Below, piece by piece: positions 58,101 through 64,000 of a stretch of DNA of 64,000 nt (position 1 is its first letter; every line of letters starts with the position of its first letter). The stretch is from Bordetella parapertussis. Its GTDB lineage: Bacteria; Pseudomonadota; Gammaproteobacteria; Burkholderiales; Burkholderiaceae_A. The notes under the pieces are model-generated. The model was not told the origin of the DNA and searched no databases. It saw nothing but the letters and a program-made list of their open reading frames with translations. A program made the position numbers and the translations under genes. The stretch is taken from positions 124,001-188,000 of the forward strand of contig CAMCRF010000001.1 of the NCBI GenBank assembly GCA_945877235.1, read 5' to 3'.

Positions 58101-59296
58101 GCCCCCCTGGAGCCGTCGGTCTTTGGCTCATCGGCGCACTGCTTTGGGCAACCCTTGGCACAGCGTCCGCCCAGATTGCGCCGCGCTATCTGCCGCATCC
58201 GGGCGACCTTTTGCTGCATGATCTGCCAACGCAGTTGAGTGTGCCATTGACAACCTCAGTCAACGAAGGGCCCCACCGGCTGGAACAGGCCAGCACGCAG
58301 GCACGGCGCCTGTTTTTGGCTGCGCTTGACCAGGGCGATCCACGCTTGCTGGGCTATGCGCAAGCCCTTCTGGCCCCATGGTGGGACCAAGTCGCGCTCC
58401 CGGCCGAGACCCTCTTCGTTCGCGCCTTGATCAGGCAGGGGTTGCATGATTTTGAGGCTGCCCGCCTGGACCTCAATCGGGCGATTGCAGCCGAGCCTGA
58501 TCGGCCAGAGTTCTGGTCTTGGCTATTTGCGGTGGACCTGGTGGGCTCTCGCATGGCTCAGGCCCGCACGACCTGCGATCAGATTCGGAATCGATTTGGT
58601 TCTGTCGAAGGCGATGCTTGCCAAGGTGTGTTGCTTTACCGCACTGGGCGCCCAAGGGAGGCCTTTGCCATGCTGGATCGACTTGCCCAGCGCCCCGATG
58701 CAGGGTCTTCAACAACGGCCCAATGGCTTGCCTTTCATCGGGGAGAGGCAAGACGCATATCGGGCCAGGTTGCTGCAGCCTTGGAGATTTGGCGCCGGGG
58801 CCTCGGGTCTGAGCCGGGTGGGCACGGCCTGAGGCTGGCCACGGTGGAGTTGCTCAATGATCAGGGTCGCTATGCAGAGGCGCTCCAATTGAATGCTCAG
58901 CTGCCAAGATCTGATGCGCTGCTGGTCCAAGCCATTCGTTCGGCCGCTGGGCTCGGCCAGAGAGATCAGGCGGCCGTCATGACTAGGGCCTTCCGTGAGC
59001 GATTGGCCCGACAGATGGCGCGTGGCGATATGGTCAATGAACGCCCCGTGGTAGTGTTTTGGCTTGATATCGCGCAGGAGCCGGCCAAAGCCCTAGCGTT
59101 GGCGCGTCAGGCGTGGGCGACTCAACGCGAACCTGCCGATGCGGTGCTGTTCGGACGTGCAGCGCTTCTCACCAAGGACCGGCTTGCAGCCGCGACAGTC
59201 TCCACATGGTTGCGTGATACGGGTTACGTTGACGCATTACAAAAGCCATTGTTCGACGCGGTATTGGCGCTCGCTGGAGAGGCAGGGCGCCCATGA
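58085..59296 (+). CDS. Secreted TPR-like repeat protein of unknown function
   Basis: A 403-residue exported protein. A hydrophobic stretch (AVGLWLIGALLWATLGTASAQ, residues about 10-30) is a signal peptide. The rest is all-alpha with tetratricopeptide-like pairs of helices (for example LIRQGLHDFEAARLDLNRAI, then QARTTCDQIRNRF, and GRYAEALQLNAQL), ending EAGRP. Such proteins mediate protein contacts; no enzyme motif is visible. The ATG at 58085 gives the signal peptide; upstream frame is rejected. It overlaps the HupE gene by four bases, so the two are coupled and probably work together. Confidence 0.75.
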   Translation: MKHSSSPPGAVGLWLIGALLWATLGTASAQIAPRYLPHPGDLLLHDLPTQLSVPLTTSVNEGPHRLEQASTQARRLFLAALDQGDPRLLGYAQALLAPWWDQVALPAETLFVRALIRQGLHDFEAARLDLNRAIAAEPDRPEFWSWLFAVDLVGSRMAQARTTCDQIRNRFGSVEGDACQGVLLYRTGRPREAFAMLDRLAQRPDAGSSTTAQWLAFHRGEARRISGQVAAALEIWRRGLGSEPGGHGLRLATVELLNDQGRYAEALQLNAQLPRSDALLVQAIRSAAGLGQRDQAAVMTRAFRERLARQMARGDMVNERPVVVFWLDIAQEPAKALALARQAWATQREPADAVLFGRAALLTKDRLAAATVSTWLRDTGYVDALQKPLFDAVLALAGEAGRP

Positions 59297-60426
59297 GGGG
59301 CCTACTGGGCCTGCTGACGGCGACCGCTCTGTGGCTCGGTGCATCCTCGGTCTTGGCTCACTCCAGCAGCACCAGCATCATTGAGGTTGCCCGAGAGAAG
59401 GCGAACGCATTCTCGCTGCGGCTTGACCTTCCCCTGCGCGATTTGGCGCTGGTTTTCCCACTGGACCGGAACCAAGATGGGCAGGTGATTTGGGCCGAGG
59501 TCCTCACGAATCGCGACCAGATTGAACCGTGGATCAGGGAGGGGTTGCTCCTGCGAAACGACCAGGGCCCGTGTGTTTTGGGTCCGATGGATTGGGCGAT
59601 AGCCAGGTATGAGGATGACCTCAGCCTGAGTCTGATGAGTCGATTTCTCTGTGAGGCGCCTCGGCAGGAGGACTCGACAGCACTGGACTACCGTCTGCTC
59701 TTCGAGCAGGACGTCCTCCACCGAGCGCTGCTCAAGGTGAAATGGGGAGATGAGCAAATCAGCGGCGTGTTGAGCCCGAGCCGCTCCGAGCTCTGGCTCA
59801 GCGCCGCACGTCAGGGGTTCTGGGGCGTGCTCTGGGGCTACCTCATCGAGGGGGTCTGGCACATCTGGATCGGGGCCGATCACATTGTTTTTTTGCTGAG
59901 CCTTCTGCTGCCCAGCGTATTGCGTCGCCGCGGTGCTCGTTTTGGGCAGTGGGAATCTCAACCACATTTCTGGGCCACGCTCAGGCAGGTCTTGGCCGTC
60001 GTGACTGCATTTACGGTTGCTCACTCGGTGACCTTGGGTCTTGCGGCGCTCGGCCTGGTGAGCCTCCCGGGGGCGTTGGTCGAGGTGGCGATCGCCGCCT
60101 CGGTGGTCGTGGCGGCTTTGGGCAACCTGGCCAGCCGAACCTTGAATTTTCGCTGGCAGATGGCCTTTGGGTTTGGCCTGATCCACGGGTTTGGGTTTGC
60201 CAGTGTCCTGGGCGATCTTGGTCTCCCGGCCCAGCAGCTTGCGGGGGGATTGCTGGGCTTTAACTTGGGGGTTGAGCTGGGTCAATTGGCGATCGTGATG
60301 ATCTTCATTCCACTGGCCTGGTGGCTGCGCAACACCGCGATCTATCGCTGGGGTTTTATGGTGGCAGGTTCTGGCGGGATTGCGCTTGCGGGCCTCTACT
60401 GGATGTTCGAGCGAATTGTCGTATAA
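59293..60426 (+). CDS. HupE/UreJ-like membrane protein with periplasmic EF-hand-like N-domain
   Basis: A 377-residue inner-membrane protein. A signal peptide ends at VLA (about residue 22), leaving His23 as mature N-terminus (HSSST). The periplasmic domain (about 23-165) has a canonical 12-residue EF-hand loop from Asp58 to Glu69 (DRNQDGQVIWAE). Then follow six or seven membrane segments with the HupE/UreJ_2 histidines: WHIWIGADHIVFLL, FTVAHSVTL and LIHGFGF. HupE/UreJ proteins import nickel or cobalt in known cases; no hydrogenase or urease gene is here, so the metal is unknown. ATGA overlap with the TPR gene. Confidence 0.85.
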   Translation: MRGLLGLLTATALWLGASSVLAHSSSTSIIEVAREKANAFSLRLDLPLRDLALVFPLDRNQDGQVIWAEVLTNRDQIEPWIREGLLLRNDQGPCVLGPMDWAIARYEDDLSLSLMSRFLCEAPRQEDSTALDYRLLFEQDVLHRALLKVKWGDEQISGVLSPSRSELWLSAARQGFWGVLWGYLIEGVWHIWIGADHIVFLLSLLLPSVLRRRGARFGQWESQPHFWATLRQVLAVVTAFTVAHSVTLGLAALGLVSLPGALVEVAIAASVVVAALGNLASRTLNFRWQMAFGFGLIHGFGFASVLGDLGLPAQQLAGGLLGFNLGVELGQLAIVMIFIPLAWWLRNTAIYRWGFMVAGSGGIALAGLYWMFERIVV

Positions 60427-60459
60427 GGTTTATTATGTAAACTGAATGTGACGACTCAA

Positions 60460-60477
60460 GGGGGGCCGAAGCCCCCC
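60460..60477 (-). terminator. GC-rich hairpin between hupE-like gene and phaA
   Basis: GGGGGGC (60460-60466) pairs with GCCCCCC (60471-60477). Read on the phaA strand the loop is TTCG closed by C-G, a very stable tetraloop. It lies in the 81-base gap between two convergent genes and probably terminates both, although no long T-run follows. Confidence 0.6.
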
Positions 60478-60507
60478 ACTGCATGTCGCGCAGACAGCGA
60501 CCCGATC

Positions 60508-61683
60508 TTAGACCCGCTCGAAGACCACAGCAATGCCCTGCCCGCCACCGATACACATGGTGGCAAGCCCGTAGCGCCCACCGGTGCGATGCAACTCGTG
60601 AATGCACTTGGTGGCAATAATTGCACCTGTTGCACCCACTGGGTGACCCAGAGCAATTGCGCCGCCATTAACGTTGACCTTAGCAGGGTCAAAACCCAGA
60701 ACCTTGGTCACGGTGAGTGCCTGCGCAGCGAACGCCTCATTGGACTCGATGACATCAATCTGGTCTAAGGTGATGCCTGCCTTCTGGAGGGCAATCTTGG
60801 TGGAGGGAATGGGGCCTTCTCCCATCACATCGTTGGGCACGCCCGCAACCGCATAGCCACGAATGATCGCCAGAGGCTTGTGGCCTGCGGCTGCAGCAGC
60901 CTTGGCCTCACCCATCACCAGGAACGCCGCCGCATCGTTGATGCCAGAGGCATTTCCCGCGGTGACCGAGCCATCCTTCTTGAAGGCAGGCTTCATCTTG
61001 GCCAGCGCCTCGAGAGTGGTCGCACGTGGATGCTCGTCTGTATCGAACACAATGTCGCCTTTGCGCGAGCTGATGGTGATGGGCACGATCTGGTCCTTGA
61101 AGCGCCCCTCAGCGATGGCCCGAGCGGCCCGATTCTGAGACTCCAGCGCGAATGCGTCTTGCTCTTCGCGGCTGATGTTGTGCTTGGTCGCAAGATTCTC
61201 GGCCGTAATGCCCATGTGGCCCACGCCAAACGGGTCTGTGAGGGTCGCCACCATGGTGTCGATCATCTGGCTGTCGCCCATGCGTGCGCCCGAACGCATG
61301 GCCGGGCTCAGGTAGCCGCCACGGCTCATGACCTCAACGCCGCCGCCGACGCCGAACTCGCAGTCATCAAGCAGGATGTTCTGGGCAGTGGAAACGATGG
61401 CCTGAAGCGCTGAGCCGCAGAGGCGGTTAATGGTCAGCGCGACCGAGCTCATGGGCATGCCGCCCTGAATGCTCACGACCCGACCGACGTAGGGCGAACG
61501 CTTCTCGGTGGGGATGCAATTGCCCACCACCGCGTAATTGACCTGGTTGGGGTCTACACCCGAACGACCGATGGCTTCTTTGAGCACCATGCCACCGAGC
61601 TCCGAGGGCTCAAGGCTCGAGAGTGTGCCAGCGAAACCGCCAATGGCCGAACGTACCGCACTCAAAACAACGACTTCACGCAT
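60508..61683 (-). CDS. phaA: Acetyl-CoA acetyltransferase (beta-ketothiolase) PhaA
   Basis: A 391-residue thiolase that condenses two acetyl-CoA to acetoacetyl-CoA, the first step of polyhydroxybutyrate synthesis and also of fatty-acid and ketone metabolism. The acylated Cys89 is in NRLCGSALQA, the His in GGAIALGHPVGATGA and the second Cys in CIGGGQG. The identification as the PHB enzyme rests on phaB and phaR nearby, separated only by rimO on the same strand; a general thiolase is the alternative. It converges on the HupE-like gene. Confidence 0.92.
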   Translation of the reverse strand: MREVVVLSAVRSAIGGFAGTLSSLEPSELGGMVLKEAIGRSGVDPNQVNYAVVGNCIPTEKRSPYVGRVVSIQGGMPMSSVALTINRLCGSALQAIVSTAQNILLDDCEFGVGGGVEVMSRGGYLSPAMRSGARMGDSQMIDTMVATLTDPFGVGHMGITAENLATKHNISREEQDAFALESQNRAARAIAEGRFKDQIVPITISSRKGDIVFDTDEHPRATTLEALAKMKPAFKKDGSVTAGNASGINDAAAFLVMGEAKAAAAAGHKPLAIIRGYAVAGVPNDVMGEGPIPSTKIALQKAGITLDQIDVIESNEAFAAQALTVTKVLGFDPAKVNVNGGAIALGHPVGATGAIIATKCIHELHRTGGRYGLATMCIGGGQGIAVVFERV

Positions 61684-61705
61684 GTTCAGATCTCCTCTTT
61701 CTGTT

Positions 61706-63085
61706 TTAGGTAATGCCCTCGCTGAGCTGTCCTCGTATGAAGATGGCTTCTAAGTCGTAATCATCACTTTCGATGATTTCAACCTCGCAGAATTGTCCGA
61801 CCTCGGCGGTAACCGCGTGTCGGGAGTTGGGGTCGGGGCGCACCCGCACAATGCCATCAACATCAGGCGCATCGCCAACGGTGCGCGCAATGAGGCACCC
61901 TTCGTCCAGGTCGAGCTCGTCTATGAGCACGGTCGTGCGGCGTCCCACCCAACGCGCCAGACGCTTGGCAGATATGGCCGCCTGATGCTCCATGACCCGG
62001 TCGGCCCGCTCCTGCCGAATCGAATCGGGGAGTGCGCCCTCGAGCCCATTCGCCGTCGCACCATCGACAGGGCTGTAGGCAAAGCAGCCGAGGCGGTCAA
62101 TCTGAGCCTCAGTCAGGAAATCGAGCAGTGTCTGAAATTCGGCCTCGGTCTCGCCTGGGAAGCCCGCAATAAAGGTGCTGCGAATGGTCAGGTCAGGCAC
62201 CGCCTTGCGCCAGGCCTGGATGCGCTCAAGATTGCGCTCGCCAGAGGCTGGGCGTTTCATGCGTTTAAGTACATCGGGGTGTGCATGCTGGAAGGGCACA
62301 TCGAGGTAGGGGAGCACCCTGCCCTCAGCCATCAGCTCCAAAACTTCATCGACATGCGGATACGGATAGACGTAGTGCAAGCGCACCCAGACACCGAGCT
62401 GCCCAAGCTCTCGGCAGAGCTCAGTCATGCGGGTCTTCACGGGCCTACCGTCGACAAAGTCGGTGCGGTATTTGAGGTCGACACCATACGCACTGGTGTC
62501 CTGGGAAATGACGAGCAGCTCACGAACCCCATTTTTGACCAGTGCCTCCGCCTCGCGCATGACCTCCCCAATGGGCCGCGAGACCAGGTCGCCGCGCATG
62601 CTCGGAATAATGCAGAAGCTGCAGCGGTGATTGCAGCCCTCAGAAATTTTGAGATAAGCATAGTGAGCAGGCGTGAGTCGTATACCCTGCTCGGGAACCA
62701 AGTCGGTGAAGGGATCGTGTGGCTTGGGCAGATGCGTATGTACCGCTTGCATGACCTCCGCTGTTGCATGCGGGCCCGTAACAGCCAAGACCTTGGGGTG
62801 AACCTGCGTAATCAATGATTCACCACCCTCACCTGCTTTCGCACCGAGGCAACCGGTAACAATGACCTTGCCGTTTTCCTCTAGGGCCTCGCCTATGGCG
62901 TCTAGGCTCTCTTGAACGGCATCATCAATAAACCCGCAGGTATTGACCACAACGAGGTCTGCACCCTCGTAGCTCTCGCTGATGTCATAGCCCTCAGCCT
63001 TGAGTTGCGTGAGGATTTTTTCTGAGTCAACCAGCGCCTTAGGGCAACCGAGGGAGACAAAACCGACCGTGGGCGCTTTTTGCAT
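61706..63085 (-). CDS. rimO: Ribosomal protein uS12 methylthiotransferase RimO
   Basis: RimO attaches a methylthio group to an Asp of ribosomal protein uS12. The 459-residue radical-SAM enzyme has the N-terminal UPF0004 domain with cluster cysteines in [23 protein letters not shown] and TGCLGAKAG, the radical-SAM triad CNHRCSFC near residue 150, and a C-terminal TRAM domain. Two 4Fe-4S clusters are expected. It lies between phaR and phaA; phaR-rimO adjacency is common in Burkholderiales. Confidence 0.97.
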   Translation of the reverse strand: MQKAPTVGFVSLGCPKALVDSEKILTQLKAEGYDISESYEGADLVVVNTCGFIDDAVQESLDAIGEALEENGKVIVTGCLGAKAGEGGESLITQVHPKVLAVTGPHATAEVMQAVHTHLPKPHDPFTDLVPEQGIRLTPAHYAYLKISEGCNHRCSFCIIPSMRGDLVSRPIGEVMREAEALVKNGVRELLVISQDTSAYGVDLKYRTDFVDGRPVKTRMTELCRELGQLGVWVRLHYVYPYPHVDEVLELMAEGRVLPYLDVPFQHAHPDVLKRMKRPASGERNLERIQAWRKAVPDLTIRSTFIAGFPGETEAEFQTLLDFLTEAQIDRLGCFAYSPVDGATANGLEGALPDSIRQERADRVMEHQAAISAKRLARWVGRRTTVLIDELDLDEGCLIARTVGDAPDVDGIVRVRPDPNSRHAVTAEVGQFCEVEIIESDDYDLEAIFIRGQLSEGIT

Positions 63086-63094
63086 ACCGCCAGA

Positions 63095-63640
63095 TTATTC
63101 CTGACCGGGCGGAAAACCAAATCGGGAGAGCATGGCCTTGGTGTTGCTTTGCATCTGGTCTTCCATTTGCATGAAGACCTTCTTACTCTGATCGATGTAG
63201 TTGCTCATGAGGTTCTGCATAACCGGCGCCTGACTGGCCATAAACTGGGCCCAGGCCTCTTGACCGGCAATACCCTTGCCCGCGGTGAACGCCTGAGACT
63301 GCTCCTGCATCTTCGATTGAATCTCTGAGAAGGCCTGGATGTTTTTCTCCAGGTAGCTTCCCATCATGCCCTGCATGGCGTTGCCGTAGAAACGAATGAC
63401 ATTCGAGAGGACTTGAGCCGAAAAAATGGGAGCTCCAGACGATTCTTCCTCAAGAATGATCTGGAGCAGGATGCTGCGCGTCAGATCAGCACCCGTCTTG
63501 GCATCGAGCACTTGGAAGTCCTCGTGAGACAGAACCAACTCCTTGACGTCTGCCAAGGTAATGTACGTGCTGGTTCGTGTGTCATAGAGCCGGCGATTGG
63601 GGTATTTTTTGATGAGGCGTTGTTGTTCTTTGTTCGGCAT
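63095..63640 (-). CDS. phaR: Polyhydroxyalkanoate synthesis repressor PhaR
   Basis: PhaR binds DNA and PHB granules and represses phasin and pha genes until polymer accumulates. The 181-residue protein has the N-terminal DNA-binding domain (RLIKKYPNRRLYDTRTSTYI), the two middle PHB_acc domains (about 60-110, including NVIRFYGNAMQGMMG), and a Gln-rich helical C-terminus. GAGGGGA lies six bases before the ATG. It lies downstream of phaB and upstream of rimO. Confidence 0.96.
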   Translation of the reverse strand: MPNKEQQRLIKKYPNRRLYDTRTSTYITLADVKELVLSHEDFQVLDAKTGADLTRSILLQIILEEESSGAPIFSAQVLSNVIRFYGNAMQGMMGSYLEKNIQAFSEIQSKMQEQSQAFTAGKGIAGQEAWAQFMASQAPVMQNLMSNYIDQSKKVFMQMEDQMQSNTKAMLSRFGFPPGQE

Positions 63641-63661
63641 TTAAATCCCCTCGTGTAGTCG

Positions 63662-63683
63662 GAGGGCTGGAAAACCAGCCCTC
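63662..63683 (-). terminator. Perfect 9-bp hairpin between phaB and phaR
   Basis: GAGGGCTGG (63662-63670) pairs with CCAGCCCTC (63675-63683) around AAAA (TTTT on the transcribed minus strand). It lies eight bases past the phaB stop. No T-run follows, so it may be a weak terminator or an mRNA 3'-end stabiliser between phaB and phaR. Confidence 0.55.
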
Positions 63684-63690
63684 TTGCGCA

Positions 63691-64000
63691 TCAGCTCATG
63701 TGCAAGCCACCATTGAGCGAGAAGTCCGCTCCGGTAGCAAAGCCGCTCTCCTCGCCAGCGAGCCAGGTCACGATCGAGCCGATTTCCTCAGGCTCTCCAA
63801 GCCGGCGAACTGGAATGGTGCTAACAATTTTCTCCAGTACCTCTGGCTTGATGGCACGCACCATGTCGGTACCAATATATCCGGGAGAGACTGTGTTTAC
63901 CGTGACGCCCTTGGCTGCCAGCTCTTGCGCTAATGCCATGGTGAAGCCGTGAATACCGGCCTTGGCAGTCGAATAGTTGGTCTGACCGAACTGGCCCTTC
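63691..64000 (-). CDS. phaB: Acetoacetyl-CoA reductase PhaB, C-terminal part (partial)
   Basis: The gene runs off the right edge; its last 102 codons are present. It is a short-chain dehydrogenase with the catalytic Tyr-Lys pair in YSTAKAGIHGFT, then VTVNTVSPGYIGTDMV and the C-terminal TGADFSLNGGLHMS typical of NADPH-dependent acetoacetyl-CoA reductases. It would supply 3-hydroxybutyryl-CoA for PHB. The Rossmann nucleotide site and start are outside the window. FabG is an alternative, but the GGLHMS end and phaR next door favour PhaB. Confidence 0.9.
   Translation of the reverse strand, partial: KGQFGQTNYSTAKAGIHGFTMALAQELAAKGVTVNTVSPGYIGTDMVRAIKPEVLEKIVSTIPVRRLGEPEEIGSIVTWLAGEESGFATGADFSLNGGLHMS

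Noticed and set aside
59302..60285. Minus-strand frame opposite the HupE-like gene
   Set aside because: Gln/Pro/Arg-rich antisense translation without features, and the plus-strand gene has clear membrane segments and family motifs.
61793..62818. Long plus-strand frame opposite rimO (about 340 codons)
   Set aside because: It is antisense to a confidently identified gene with conserved cysteine motifs, and shows no domain of its own.

Overview
The window is a gene-dense stretch of about 59% G+C chromosome (my visual estimate, not computed) from a betaproteobacterium, most likely Burkholderiales. The gene orders that point there are tig-clpP-clpX-lon-hupB-tRNA-Val-tRNA-Asp-ppiD, prmB next to a glutathione transferase gene, smc-zipA-ligA, map/glnD divergent from rpsB-tsf-pyrH-frr-uppS-cdsA-dxr-rseP-bamA-skp-lpxD-fabZ-lpxA-lpxB-rnhB, ppsR/ppsA, smpB/ratA-rnfH, guaBA-tadA, and polyhydroxybutyrate genes (phaB, phaR, phaA). 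A gene for QueF, PhaR and a MnmH selenouridine synthase fit the same group. I cannot name a genus.

Layout. 1-6644: proteostasis block (end of trigger factor, ClpP, ClpX, Lon), HU, two tRNAs and a PpiD-like periplasmic chaperone that lacks its parvulin domain. 6611-12525: mostly minus-strand genes for tRNA modification, ribosomal-protein methylation, lysine/diaminopimelate synthesis (dapE, dapD) and queuosine (queF). 12656-20106: smc, zipA, ligA, galU. 20033-23498 (minus): glnD and map. 23606-38636: one long plus-strand run for translation factors, UMP kinase, undecaprenyl and phospholipid precursors, the MEP pathway, outer-membrane protein assembly and lipid A. 38614-43546: PEP synthase with its regulator, a solute-binding protein and smpB. 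43558-49220: ratA-rnfH, guaB-guaA, an inserted vapBC toxin-antitoxin pair, tadA and an L,D-transpeptidase. 49233-52863 (minus): selO-msrB-yciB-bolA-ppiC. 52899-57808: thioesterase, ygfZ, mltG-tmk-holB-tatD. 57824-60426: a tiny secreted Lys/Cys-rich protein divergent from a secreted TPR-like protein and a HupE/UreJ-type membrane protein. 60508-64000 (minus): phaB(partial)-phaR-rimO-phaA.

Most of the window is conserved core genome. I see no insertion sequence, prophage, CRISPR array or rRNA. No gene-free stretch exceeds 300 bases except 4882-5189, which holds a terminator and two tRNAs. The chromosome is very compact: six convergent gene pairs overlap at their 3' ends and several divergent pairs are separated by 11-35 bp.

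The least conventional items are: the parvulin-less PpiD; the small secreted protein/TPR/HupE locus (57775-60426), whose terminator is embedded in the tatD reading frame; the vapBC insertion inside the gua-tadA neighbourhood; the mirror-image ppsR/ppsA leaders; the smpB/ratA pair with an 11-bp spacer and no visible ribosome binding sites; a heat-shock-type promoter before lon; and a structured leader before rpsB. None of these amounts to a proven new system; the small-protein/TPR/HupE locus is the best candidate for unexplored biology.
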